Source: Nocardia aurantia (GTDB lineage Bacteria; Actinomycetota; Actinomycetes; Mycobacteriales; Mycobacteriaceae). From it: 64,000 bases of DNA. Under the pieces are notes generated by a model that worked only from the letters and a program-made list of their open reading frames with translations, was not told where the DNA came from and did no database searches. The position numbers and the translations under genes were made by a program. The stretch is taken from the NCBI RefSeq assembly GCF_009604425.1, contig NZ_WEGI01000007.1:413886-477885 (forward strand), given 5' to 3'. This document shows, one piece after another, positions 1-8,464 of the stretch (the stretch's first letter is position 1; every line of letters starts with the position of its first letter).

Positions 1-738
1 ATCTACTGGATGTTCGTCACCGCGTTCCGCACCCCCGCGGACATGCTGTCGCACTCGCCGATCCCCTGGCCGATCAGCGTCGAGAACTTCCGGTACGTGT
101 GGCACACCATCCCGATCGGCTCGATGATGCTGAACACCTTCGGCATGGCGGCGGCGCTGGCGGTATCGCAGTTGCTGCTGGCGATCCTGGCCGCCTACGG
201 GTTCGCGATGTGGTCGTTCCCGGGTAAGCGGCTGCTGTTCATGCTGTTCATCGGGTCGTGGCTGGTGCCGTTCCAGGTGACGATGATCCCCAACTATCTG
301 CTGGTGTCCCAGCTGGGACTGCTCAACACGGTGGCGGGGGTCGTGGTGCCGAATCTGTGCTCGGCGTTCGGCGTGATGATGTTGCGCCAGCATCTGCAGG
401 CGTTCCCGCGCGACCTGATGGACGCCGCGCAGATGGACGGCCGCACCAGCTGGGGCACCCTGTGGCGGGTGGTGCTGCCCAACCTGCGGCCGGCCCTGGC
501 GGCGCTCGGCATCATGCTGTTCATCACCGCGTGGAACGAATACCTGTGGCCCGCACTGGTATTGCGCAAGTCGACCGCGCTGCTGCAGATCGGCATCCGG
601 AGTTTCCTCGGCGCCGAGGGCAACAACTGGGGCGCGGTCATGGCCGCCTCCGGCATCGCCTGCCTGCCGATCTTCCTGATCTACCTGTTCCTGCAGCGGC
701 ACGTGGTGGACGCGTTCGTCCGCTCCGGCCTGAAGTGA
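1..738 (+). CDS. Carbohydrate ABC transporter permease (MalG/UgpE type), 5' end outside window
   Basis: Inner-membrane permease of a sugar importer, probably working with a second permease, a binding protein and an ATPase encoded upstream of the window. The frame is open at base 1 and reads IYWMFVTAFRTP, the usual early stretch of the MalG family, so the protein is cut near its N-terminus rather than starting at the internal ATG at base 10. Several hydrophobic segments are visible. The cytoplasmic EAA loop that docks the ATPase reads DAAQMDGRTSWGTLWRVVLP, with the conserved Gly, followed by the typical ITAWNEYLWPAL stretch. The substrate cannot be told from the permease. The gene ends 70 bases before the convergent glnD, with a hairpin between them. 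Confidence 0.9.
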   Translation: MYWMFVTAFRTPADMLSHSPIPWPISVENFRYVWHTIPIGSMMLNTFGMAAALAVSQLLLAILAAYGFAMWSFPGKRLLFMLFIGSWLVPFQVTMIPNYLLVSQLGLLNTVAGVVVPNLCSAFGVMMLRQHLQAFPRDLMDAAQMDGRTSWGTLWRVVLPNLRPALAALGIMLFITAWNEYLWPALVLRKSTALLQIGIRSFLGAEGNNWGAVMAASGIACLPIFLIYLFLQRHVVDAFVRSGLK

Positions 739-762
739 CCGGTCACCCGGCCGCCGGGACCG

Positions 763-796
763 CAGGCCGCCGGGACCGCCGACGGCCGGCGGCCTG
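763..796. terminator. Hairpin between convergent genes
   Basis: An 11-bp perfect inverted repeat (CAGGCCGCCGG / CCGGCGGCCTG) with a 12-base loop lies between the stop of the permease and the stop of glnD. It has no U tract on either side, as is common in high-GC Actinobacteria. It could serve both strands. Confidence 0.55.
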
Positions 797-807
797 GCGG
801 CCACCGA

Positions 808-3294
808 TCACTCGGTGTCCTCGGCCGGGGCGGTTTCCGGTTTGCGCGGCTCCGGCCGCGGGACCACCGCCAGCAGCGTCGCCGCCAGCGCGGCGCGGCG
901 CTCGGGCGAGTCGGTGTCGCCGAGATTCAGGCAGAACGCGTCCACCACCGCGGTACCGAGGGTGACCACCTTCGCCCAGCGCACGTCGATGCTCGCCTCG
1001 GCCAGCGCGTCGGCCAGTCGGCTGAGCAGGCCGATGCGGTCCTCCGCGCGCAGCTCGAGCAGCACTTCGCCGGGCGTTGTGGTGTCGGTCCAGATCGCCC
1101 GCGGCTCGGCCTGCGCGTACGGGCTCGGGCGCAGCGCGGCCTCGCGCTCCTTCTTCGCCAGCATCGCGGGCACGTCCAGATCGCCGTCCAGCGCGCGGAT
1201 CAGTTCCTGCCGCAGCAGGCCCGCGTCCGGCGGATCGCCGAATTTCGGTGTCACGACGAAGGTGTCGATCGCGGATCGGCCATCAGCCCGCACCGGCCCG
1301 GCGCCCGCGCCGGTGATCGGCACGCTGCCCAGCGAGGCCGACAGCACCCGCAGCGAATGCAGTGCCAGTACCCCCGCGGCCTCCGACAACAGGCCGGGGG
1401 TGTCGGGTGCGATGACCGTGACGACATGGGTGTAGCGGCCGTCGCCGGGCCGCAGCTCCACGTGCACGCCGCCCGCGGTCGCCAGTGCCCGCAGCTCGTC
1501 GGGGATCGGGTCCGGCGTCGGCTGGCTCTCCCCCGCCATCGCCAGCCGGCAGCGCCGCACCAGCTCACGGATCAGCGACGCCTTCCAGTCGCCCCACACG
1601 CCCGGCCCGGTGGCCAGTGAATCGGCCTCGGCCAGCGCGTGCAGCAGGTCCAGCACCTGCGCGTCGCCGTCGAGCGCGCTGACGACCATCCGGACGGTCT
1701 CCGGATCGTCGAGGTCGCGGCGGGTCGCGGTCTCCGGCAGCAGCAGGTGGTAGCGGACGACCGCGCTCAGGGTGTGGACGTCCGAGGGCCACAGTCCGAG
1801 CCGGCGGCCGATCTGGGTGGCGAGTTCGGCGCCGACCACACTGTGGTCCTCGGTGCGGCCCTTGCCGATGTCGTGCAGCAGCGCCCCGAGCAGCAGCAGG
1901 TCGGGGCGGGCCACCTGGGTGGTGAGCGCGCCCGCGTAGGCGACGGTCTCCATCAGATGGCGGTCGACGGTCCAGGTGTGGATGGCGTCGCGCGGCGGCA
2001 GATCGCGCACCGCCCCCCACTCCGGGAACAGCCGACCCCACAGACCCGTCCGGTCCAGCGCCTCGACCGCGTCGATGGTGCCGCGGCCGGCGCCCAGCAG
2101 CACCAGCAGGTCGTTGAGCGCCTCCCGCGGCCACGGCTCACGCAGTTCCGGCGCGTCCTCGGACAGCCGGTTCAGCGTGGTCGCCGACATCGGCAGGCCG
2201 GTCTGCGCCGAGGCCGCGGCCACCCGCAGGATCAGCCCGGGATCCTTCGCCGGGCGCGCGTCCCGGGCGAGCACCACTTCTCCGGAGTGCTCGACCACCC
2301 CCTCATCGAGTGGTCGGCGTACCGGTACCCGGCGCAGACGGGCCAAACCCCTTCGCGGCAACGCGTTTCCGGCCGTGCGCAGGCCGACGTCCACGGAGTA
2401 GTTGACCGTGCGGGCGGAGTCGCTGAGCGTGCGGGCCAGATCGAACCGGTCGCCGATGCGCAGCGCGGCGCCGATCTCGTCGGCGTCCTGGGCGCGGAGC
2501 TGATCGCGGGCCCGGCCGGCCACCCGATGCAGTTCCGTGCGGACGTCCAGCAGCCGCCGCTGCGCCTGCCTGAGCCCGCCACCCGGGACGTCCGGACCGA
2601 GCCCCGGCATGGCGTCGGTCAACTGGGCGATGGCCAGCGCGTCCAGCAGTTGGATGTCCCGCAGCCCGCCGCGGCCGTTCTTCAGATCCGGCTCGGCGCG
2701 ATGGGCGATCTCGCCGTTGCGATTCCAGCGGGACTGGGCCTGTTGCACCAGATCCGTGAAACGCGAACGGATTCCGGTGCGCCACTCCCGGCGCACCCCG
2801 CCGATGAGCAGGTTGCTCAGTTCGGCGTCGCCGACGATGTGCCGGGCCTCCAGCAGGCCCAGCCCGGCGGTGAGATCGTCGGCGGCCACCCGCAACGCCT
2901 GCGGCACGGTCCGCACACTGTGATCCAGCTTGATGTGGGCGTCCCACAACGGGTACCAGAGCCGGTCGGCGACCTCGGCCACCCGCTGCGGATCCACATC
3001 GTCGTGCAGCAGCACCAGATCCAGATCCGAGTACGGCAGCATCTCCTTGCGCCCGAGCCCGCCGACCGCGAGCACCGCCAGGCCGCTGTCGCGGACGATA
3101 CCGAGTTCGCCGCCCTTCGTGGTCAGCCACAGGTCGTACAGATCGACCAGTGCCTGCCGCAGCGATTCCGCGTCCAGGCGTGGCCGCCGACTGTCGCCGC
3201 CGTCCAGCAGTTGATTTCGCGCCCGCACCAGATCTGTTGCGCCGCCCGACAATTCGTCCTGAATCCGCTGCTTGCCAGCCACTGCCGTACCCAC
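808..3294 (-). CDS. glnD: [Protein-PII] uridylyl/adenylyltransferase GlnD
   Basis: Bifunctional nitrogen-sensor enzyme that modifies and demodifies PII. In Actinobacteria the product is known to be adenylylated PII. The 828 residues show the nucleotidyltransferase motif GGLGRKEMLPYSDLDLVLLH (residues 78-97, with the G..R..M.P.SD.D pattern), a central HD hydrolase region with LLGALLHDIGKG, and two C-terminal ACT domains (VVTVIAPDTPGLLSEAAGVL and LLELRAEDRIGLLSRLADAL). The start is a GTG (MGTAVAGKQR). It is last in the order amt-glnB-glnD, 108 bases after glnB, so it is probably read from the promoter before amt. Length and domain order are normal for the family. Confidence 0.96.
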   Translation of the reverse strand: MGTAVAGKQRIQDELSGGATDLVRARNQLLDGGDSRRPRLDAESLRQALVDLYDLWLTTKGGELGIVRDSGLAVLAVGGLGRKEMLPYSDLDLVLLHDDVDPQRVAEVADRLWYPLWDAHIKLDHSVRTVPQALRVAADDLTAGLGLLEARHIVGDAELSNLLIGGVRREWRTGIRSRFTDLVQQAQSRWNRNGEIAHRAEPDLKNGRGGLRDIQLLDALAIAQLTDAMPGLGPDVPGGGLRQAQRRLLDVRTELHRVAGRARDQLRAQDADEIGAALRIGDRFDLARTLSDSARTVNYSVDVGLRTAGNALPRRGLARLRRVPVRRPLDEGVVEHSGEVVLARDARPAKDPGLILRVAAASAQTGLPMSATTLNRLSEDAPELREPWPREALNDLLVLLGAGRGTIDAVEALDRTGLWGRLFPEWGAVRDLPPRDAIHTWTVDRHLMETVAYAGALTTQVARPDLLLLGALLHDIGKGRTEDHSVVGAELATQIGRRLGLWPSDVHTLSAVVRYHLLLPETATRRDLDDPETVRMVVSALDGDAQVLDLLHALAEADSLATGPGVWGDWKASLIRELVRRCRLAMAGESQPTPDPIPDELRALATAGGVHVELRPGDGRYTHVVTVIAPDTPGLLSEAAGVLALHSLRVLSASLGSVPITGAGAGPVRADGRSAIDTFVVTPKFGDPPDAGLLRQELIRALDGDLDVPAMLAKKEREAALRPSPYAQAEPRAIWTDTTTPGEVLLELRAEDRIGLLSRLADALAEASIDVRWAKVVTLGTAVVDAFCLNLGDTDSPERRAALAATLLAVVPRPEPRKPETAPAEDTE

Positions 3295-3402
3295 CGCCCA
3301 TCTCGCCCGAGCGGCCCCGCCCCGACCCGTCTCACCGGGTGGAGCGGGGCCGCCGCTGGATTCGAATATCTCCGGATTCCGGCGCCGGCGCGCCGGCCGG
3401 TC

Positions 3403-3741
3403 CTACAGAGCGTCGGCCCCGCGTTCGCCGGTGCGAACGCGGATCACGGCATCCACCGGGGTGATCCAGACCTTGCCGTCACCGATCTTGCCGGTGCGGG
3501 CGGCCTCGGTGATGACCTCGATGACCCGCTCCACCTGACTCTCGTCGACGACGACCTCGACCCGGACCTTCGGCACGAAGTCCACCGAGTACTCCGCACC
3601 GCGGTAGACCTCGGTGTGGCCCTTCTGGCGGCCGTAGCCCTGCACCTCGCTGACGGTCATGCCCAGCACGCCCGCCTGCTCCAGCCCGGACTTCACGTCC
3701 TCGAGCGTGAACGGTTTGACGATCGCGGTAACCAGCTTCAT
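3403..3741 (-). CDS. glnB: Nitrogen regulatory protein PII (GlnB/GlnK)
   Basis: Trimeric signalling protein that binds ATP/ADP and 2-oxoglutarate, docks on the ammonium channel and is modified by GlnD. Starting at the ATG of MKLVTAIVKPF gives 112 residues, the standard PII length. That ATG has an AGAGG at good spacing, whereas the ATG six bases upstream is almost on top of it. The T-loop has Tyr51 in YRGAEYSVDF, the modification site. The PII signatures around KGHTEVYRGAEY and GKIGDGKVWI are intact. Only two bases separate it from the amt stop codon, so translational coupling is likely. Pairing with amt favours the GlnK role; the conserved actinobacterial name glnB is used here. Confidence 0.97.
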   Translation of the reverse strand: MKLVTAIVKPFTLEDVKSGLEQAGVLGMTVSEVQGYGRQKGHTEVYRGAEYSVDFVPKVRVEVVVDESQVERVIEVITEAARTGKIGDGKVWITPVDAVIRVRTGERGADAL

Positions 3742-3743
3742 TG

Positions 3744-5120
3744 TCATGCCTCTTCCTTGACGGCTTCCTTGACGGCGGTGCGTGCCGTGCCACCCACAGC
3801 AGCGAAATCGTACGCAGTTTCAGCATGCTCCGAGTCGTCCAAGCCGTTGAACTCCTCCTCCTCCGTGGCGCGGAGGCCGATGGTGAACTTGATGATGAAG
3901 GCGATGATCAGCGAGGCGATGAAGGAGAAGGCCATGACGCTGAACGCGCCCACCGCCTGCTTGCCCAGCTGCGAGAACCCGCCACCGTAGAACAGGCCCT
4001 TGGCGCCCGCGGCCGCGGCGCCCGCCTCGGGAGCGAGGAACAGGCCGACCATCAGGGTGCCGACCAGACCACCGACGAGGTGGACGCCCACCACGTCGAG
4101 CGAGTCGTCGAAGCCGAGCTTGAACTTCAGTCCGACCGCCAGCGCGCAGAGGATGCCGGCGACCACGCCGATGACCAGGGCGCCCAGCACGTTGACCGAG
4201 GAGCAGGACGGGGTGATGGCGACCAGGCCCGCGACGATGCCGGAGGCGGCACCGAGAGTGGTGGGCTTGCCATCGCGGATCTTCTCGACCAGCAGCCAGC
4301 CCAGCATCGCCGAGCAGGTGGCGAACGTGGTGGTGAGGAAGGTCGAACCGGCCAGGCCGTTGGAGCTCACCGCGGAACCGGCGTTGAAGCCGAACCAGCC
4401 GAACCACAGCAGACCGGCGCCGAGCATGACGAACGGGATGTTGTGCGGCCGGGCGGGCACCTTCGGCCAGCCCTTGCGCCTGCCGAGCACCAGGGCCAGC
4501 GCCAGGCCCGCCGCACCGGCGTTGATGTGCACCGCGGTACCACCGGCGAAGTCGATGGCCTGCAGCTTGTTCGCGATCCAGCCGCCCTCGTGCACCACTT
4601 CCTTGGTCGTGGGGTCGGTGACGCTGAAGTCGAAGACCCAGTGCGCGACCGGGAAGTAGACCACGATCGCCCAGATCGTCGCGAAGACCAGCCAGGCGCG
4701 GAACTTCAACCGGTCGGCCACGGCACCCGAGATGAGGGCGACGGTGATGATCGCGAACATCAATTGGAAGGCCACGAAGACCGTCATCGGGATCGTGCCG
4801 GCCAGCGGGATGTTCGTCGCGGGGTCCTTCGCCCCGTTGCCGCCGATGAGACCCTTCAGCCCGAAGAACTGACCCGGGTCACCGATCACGCCGAACTTGT
4901 TGTCGCCGAACGCTTCGGAATATCCGAACAGCGCCCAGATCACACCCACGATGCCCATCGCACTGATGCTCATCATGATCATGTTCAGGACGTTCTTCGA
5001 GCGGACCATGCCGCCGTAGAAGAACGCCAGACCGGGCGTCATCAGCAGGACGAGCGCCGAGCTCGCCAGCATCCATGCGGTGTCGCCGGTGTCCGGCACA
5101 CCGGTCAGGGGATACGCCAC
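3744..5120 (-). CDS. amt: Ammonium transporter Amt
   Basis: Membrane channel for ammonium/ammonia, gated by PII. The protein begins near TGVPDTGDTAWMLASSALVL and shows about 11 hydrophobic segments. The two pore histidines are visible in AVHINAGAAG and VVGVHLVGG. The C-terminal tail LRATEEEEFNGLDDSEH is the usual PII-contacting region. The chosen start is the GTG at 5120-5118, because a perfect AGGAGG sits six bases upstream (5132-5127). An ATG five codons earlier would place that AGGAGG inside the gene. With this start the protein has 458 residues. It is the first gene of amt-glnB-glnD and lies behind a GlnR-like box. Confidence 0.96.
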   Translation of the reverse strand: MAYPLTGVPDTGDTAWMLASSALVLLMTPGLAFFYGGMVRSKNVLNMIMMSISAMGIVGVIWALFGYSEAFGDNKFGVIGDPGQFFGLKGLIGGNGAKDPATNIPLAGTIPMTVFVAFQLMFAIITVALISGAVADRLKFRAWLVFATIWAIVVYFPVAHWVFDFSVTDPTTKEVVHEGGWIANKLQAIDFAGGTAVHINAGAAGLALALVLGRRKGWPKVPARPHNIPFVMLGAGLLWFGWFGFNAGSAVSSNGLAGSTFLTTTFATCSAMLGWLLVEKIRDGKPTTLGAASGIVAGLVAITPSCSSVNVLGALVIGVVAGILCALAVGLKFKLGFDDSLDVVGVHLVGGLVGTLMVGLFLAPEAGAAAAGAKGLFYGGGFSQLGKQAVGAFSVMAFSFIASLIIAFIIKFTIGLRATEEEEFNGLDDSEHAETAYDFAAVGGTARTAVKEAVKEEA

Positions 5121-5195
5121 CTTGTTCCTCCTCATCTCGGGCCCGGCCAAAGTTGACGGCGACGAGCCTGCACACGAGAAGGTTGGTCATTCGGT

Positions 5196-5233
5196 GTTTC
5201 GTCTGTGCCGCCGCCGCGTTTCACCTGCGTGAA
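5196..5233 (-). promoter_or_regulatory. Candidate GlnR box upstream of amt-glnB-glnD
   Basis: Read on the minus strand, half-sites lie exactly 11 bases apart: TTCAC (5233-5229), GAAAC (5222-5218), GCGGC (5211-5207) and GAAAC (5200-5196). The known actinobacterial GlnR box is gTnAc-n6-GaAAc repeated with six-base spacers. Three of the four half-sites fit well, including both GAAAC b-sites; the second a-site is poor. A further GAAAC lies at 5265-5261. The box ends 76 bases before the amt start. GlnR activation of amt-glnK-glnD under nitrogen limitation is established in Streptomyces and mycobacteria; its action here is inferred. Confidence 0.6.
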
Positions 5234-5429
5234 CGGATCCGGCGGTGGTGTTGCATCTGTGTTTCGTAACCCGCACAGCACTTCCGGTTCACCCGCGAAA
5301 AACCGCGGCGGTGAGGTCGCGAAACCGGGCGCCACCAGCGCGTTCGGCCGCGCGTTGTGATCAGTGACAGAACAGCTGTCCGATATTGTCCGGACAAGCC
5401 GGAAATCGGCGCGAATCCGCCGCCTCGGA

Positions 5430-7067
5430 TCAGCCCAGCAACGCGTCGACGAACGCTCCGGGCTCGAACGGGGCGAGATCGTCGGCGCCCTCCCCGAGAC
5501 CGACCAGCTTCACCGGAACACCCAATTCGTGCTGCACCTGAAAGACGATGCCGCCCTTGGCGGTACCGTCCAGTTTGGTCAGCACCACGCCGGTGATGTC
5601 GACCACCTCGGCGAACACCCGGGCCTGGGTCAGGCCGTTCTGGCCCACGGTGGCGTCCAGGACCAGCAGCACCTCGTCGACGGCGGCCTTCTTCTCGACC
5701 ACGCGCTTGACCTTGCCCAGTTCGTCCATCAGGCCGGTCTTGGTGTGCAGCCGGCCCGCGGTGTCGACGAGCACCGCGTCGACCCCCTGCGCGATGCCGG
5801 TGCTGACCGCGTCGAACGCCACGGACGCCGGATCGGCGCCCTCGCGGCCCCGCACGGTCTCCGCGCCGACGCGTTCGCCCCAGGTTTGCAGCTGATCGGC
5901 GGCGGCGGCGCGGAAGGTGTCCGCGGCGCCCAGCAGCACGCGGCGGCCGTCGGCGACCAGCACCCGGGCCAGCTTGCCCGTGGTGGTCGTCTTGCCGGTG
6001 CCGTTGACGCCGACCACCAGCAGAATCGACGGATGATCGGCGTGCGGCAGCGCCTTGATGGACCGATCCAGCTCGGGGCGCAACGCGCCGACGAGCACCT
6101 CGCGCAGGACCGCGCGGGCCTGTTCGGTGGTCCGCACACTGCGCGATGCCAGCTGTTCGCGGAGCCGATCGACGATGGTGGCGGTGACGGCCGCGCCGAG
6201 ATCGGCCATCACCAGCGTGTCCTCGATCTCCTCCCAGGAGTCCTCGTCCAGGTCGCCGCCGCCGAGCAGGCCCAGCAGGCTCTTACCGACGGCGTTCTGC
6301 GAGCGGGACAACCGGCCGCGCAACCGGGTGAGCCGGCCCGCGGTGGGTTCGATCTCCTCGAGCGGGGCGGCGGGCGCGGCCGGGATCGGCGCGGGCGCCG
6401 GCGCGGTCGTGGCGGCCGCGGCGGCGGCCACCTGATCGGCCGCGGCGGCCGCGGCCTCCTCGGCGGTCGCGCGATCGGCGGCCCCGGCGCCGTCGCCGTC
6501 GCCCGGCGCCGCAGTGGTATCGGACGTCCCGGTCGTTCCGCCGGTACCCGCCTCCGCGACCGGGGTCACGGTGGTCGCGCCGGTGCCGTCGGCCGAGTCG
6601 GTGCCCACCGTGCCACCGGCCGGGTCGGTGCCGTTGCGGGCCTGGGCCTGCTCCACACCCGCCACCGCGGCCAGCGCGGTCGCCTCCTCGGCCAGCGCGG
6701 CCGGTTCCGGTTCCTGGATGCTCGCCGTGTCCTCGGCCGGCAGGCCGGGCTCCGGCAACCGGACATCGGTGATCGACCGGCGCGCCGAATCGCGCGGCAC
6801 GGCCGCGTCGTCCCCGATGTGCGGCTGGCCCTCGTCGTCGGTGCGCTCCCCCGGCACGGCGACCGGTTCCGGCGTCGCCCCACCCTGGCTGAAACTGAAT
6901 CCACCGGCGGCGGAATACCCGCCCGACCGGTCGGTGACCTCGGGCACGGGCGTGGCCGGCGTCAAGGTCACCCGGCGGCGCTTGTACCGGACGAATCCGG
7001 CGACGACGAGCGCCACCACCAGTACGGCGACGATTGCGGCGATCAGAATCCAGGCTTGCGCAGTCAC
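5430..7067 (-). CDS. ftsY: Signal recognition particle receptor FtsY
   Basis: SRP-receptor GTPase that docks ribosome-SRP complexes at the membrane. The N-terminus is a single hydrophobic helix (ILIAAIVAVLVVALVVAGFV) followed by KRRR. This is the membrane-anchored form seen in Actinobacteria. An acidic, Ala/Glu/Thr-rich linker of roughly 200 residues separates it from the NG domain. The G domain has GVNGTGKT (353-360), DTAGR (435-439) and TKLDGTAKGG (497-506). At 545 residues it is longer than E. coli FtsY because of the linker. The start is GTG. It shares a short intergenic region with the divergent isomerase gene, and its usual partner smc lies 5.6 kb away on the same strand. Confidence 0.96.
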   Translation of the reverse strand: MTAQAWILIAAIVAVLVVALVVAGFVRYKRRRVTLTPATPVPEVTDRSGGYSAAGGFSFSQGGATPEPVAVPGERTDDEGQPHIGDDAAVPRDSARRSITDVRLPEPGLPAEDTASIQEPEPAALAEEATALAAVAGVEQAQARNGTDPAGGTVGTDSADGTGATTVTPVAEAGTGGTTGTSDTTAAPGDGDGAGAADRATAEEAAAAAADQVAAAAAATTAPAPAPIPAAPAAPLEEIEPTAGRLTRLRGRLSRSQNAVGKSLLGLLGGGDLDEDSWEEIEDTLVMADLGAAVTATIVDRLREQLASRSVRTTEQARAVLREVLVGALRPELDRSIKALPHADHPSILLVVGVNGTGKTTTTGKLARVLVADGRRVLLGAADTFRAAAADQLQTWGERVGAETVRGREGADPASVAFDAVSTGIAQGVDAVLVDTAGRLHTKTGLMDELGKVKRVVEKKAAVDEVLLVLDATVGQNGLTQARVFAEVVDITGVVLTKLDGTAKGGIVFQVQHELGVPVKLVGLGEGADDLAPFEPGAFVDALLG

Positions 7068-7169
7068 ACGCCCATCCTGTCAGAACCTTCGCCCGTACTC
7101 GCGCGGGCCGCCGCCGGAAATGCCTGATCGTTCGACTCGGCCCGGCTCGATCCCGCTACCCTGGTGCCC

Positions 7170-7577
7170 GTGCGGATCGCCTTCGGCACCGACGAGTGCA
7201 CCCCTCTCACCGACCATCTCGAGACCTGGCTGACCGAACGCGGCCACGACCTGCTCGTGATCGGCAAGGGCATCGCGTGGCCCGAGGCCGGTCGCGGCGT
7301 CGGCGAGGCCGTCGCCGGCGGGCACGCCGATCTCGGCGTGGTGTGCTGCTGGACCGGTACGGGCGTGTCCATCGCCGCCAACAAGGTTCCCGGCGTCCGC
7401 GCGGCGCTGTGCACCGACCGGGCGACGGCCGAGGGCGCCCGGAAGTGGAACGACGCCAACGTCCTCGCTCTCGGTTTGCGGCTCACCTCGCCGACGGTGG
7501 CCGAGGAGATGCTCGACGCGTTCCTGGGCACCGGACCGGACGAATCGGAGGCCCCGAACTACCGTCAGCTGGGCTGA
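7170..7577 (+). CDS. RpiB/LacA/LacB-family sugar-phosphate isomerase
   Basis: Predicted isomerase of the ribose-5-phosphate isomerase B / LacAB fold. The 135-residue protein starts MRIAFGTDEC and has the family loop CCWTGTGVSIAANKVPGVRAA; other RpiB proteins have C-G-T-G-x-G at this place. GTG at 7170 is chosen because TACCCT (7157-7162) fits a TANNNT -10 element seven bases upstream, which suggests a leaderless transcript; GTG at 7164 is the alternative. The substrate is not clear. The subgroup is shorter than canonical RpiB (about 150-160 residues), so calling it true RpiB would go too far. Confidence 0.82.
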   Translation: MRIAFGTDECTPLTDHLETWLTERGHDLLVIGKGIAWPEAGRGVGEAVAGGHADLGVVCCWTGTGVSIAANKVPGVRAALCTDRATAEGARKWNDANVLALGLRLTSPTVAEEMLDAFLGTGPDESEAPNYRQLG

Positions 7578-7648
7578 CCCGATTTCCGGCCACACCACGG
7601 ACCGGAAGGCTCGGCGAATCCGTCACCAAGACAATAGGATCGGCTTTC

Positions 7649-8038
7649 GTGACCGATCGTAATGTGCTTGGGGGACCGCTGGAGGAGTGTGGCACCGATC
7701 CTCTCACCGGCTTCTATCGGGACGGATGCTGCAGCACGGGCCCGGAGGATCTCGGCAGCCACACCGTGTGCACCGTCGTGACGGCGGAATTCCTGGAGCA
7801 TCAGAAGTCGATCGGCAACGATCTGGTCACTCCACGGCCCGACAACAACTTCCCCGGCCTGCAACCCGGGGACCGCTGGTGCGTCGTCGCGGTGCGCTGG
7901 CTGCACGCCCACGAGGACGGCGTCGCCGCCCCCGTCATCCTGGCCGCGACGCACGAGAACGCGTTGGAGGTCATCCCCATGGAGACCCTGCGCAAATACG
8001 CGGTCGACGTCCCCGACGACGTGAGCGATCTGCTCTGA
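7649..8038 (+). CDS. DUF2237 family protein
   Basis: A 129-residue soluble protein of the conserved DUF2237 family, whose function is unknown. It is recognised by NVLGGPLEECGTDPLTGFYR, the Cys-rich DGCCSTGPEDLGSHTVC, DRWCVVAVRW and the terminal VIPMETLRKYAVD. The start is GTG at 7649. A TAGGAT hexamer (7635-7640) ends eight bases before it, which fits a leaderless or nearly leaderless promoter. It lies between the sugar isomerase and a small unknown gene; nothing nearby points to a pathway. Confidence 0.85.
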   Translation: MTDRNVLGGPLEECGTDPLTGFYRDGCCSTGPEDLGSHTVCTVVTAEFLEHQKSIGNDLVTPRPDNNFPGLQPGDRWCVVAVRWLHAHEDGVAAPVILAATHENALEVIPMETLRKYAVDVPDDVSDLL

Positions 8039-8075
8039 CCCGCCCCGGCACCGGCACGCGCGTACCGTCGGTGCG

Positions 8076-8351
8076 GTGAGCTGGTGGCGCCGGTCCGATG
8101 CGGAGAGCAGACCGCGCGGCGCCGGTGTCGACGAGATCTTCGCACCGTCCCGCAAGCACATTCACGACCGCAAGGAGTGGGTGGCGGTCGCCAAGGCCGA
8201 CGATCGGGTGTCGGGCGACGACCCGGTGATCGATTTGGACACCGGTGTGGCGACAATGCCGCCGCACCGGAACCCACAGCCGCATAGCCGGACGATCGGC
8301 GGGCCGACGGCCGAGCCGGATTCCGGCCTGCCGTCACAGCGTCCGAGCTGA
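8076..8351 (+). CDS. Small hypothetical protein (possibly DUF6191-like)
   Basis: A 91-residue hydrophilic protein, MSWWRRSDAESRPRG..., with a conserved-looking core VDEIFAPSRKHIHDRKEW and a Pro-rich tail. The core resembles a family of short actinobacterial proteins that carry an (I/V)DE(L/I)FxPSRRH motif; I believe this is DUF6191, but from memory only. The start is GTG at 8076, preceded at seven bases by TACCGT (8063-8068), again a leaderless-type arrangement. No signal peptide or membrane segment is visible beyond WW near the start. Function unknown. Confidence 0.55.
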   Translation: MSWWRRSDAESRPRGAGVDEIFAPSRKHIHDRKEWVAVAKADDRVSGDDPVIDLDTGVATMPPHRNPQPHSRTIGGPTAEPDSGLPSQRPS

Positions 8352-8464
8352 CAGCCGCTCGGTTTCCGTCGCGGCGGGCGGCCGAATTCCGCACGAAGCC
8401 GGATCGCGGTGTCGCAGCCGCATTCCTGCGCCGGTAGGGCGTCCGGCCCCGACCGGACCCGTGA

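Noticed and set aside
1639..3990. Long plus-strand open frame opposite glnD and glnB
   Set aside because: It is antisense to well-supported genes and gives low-complexity protein; a codon-bias shadow.
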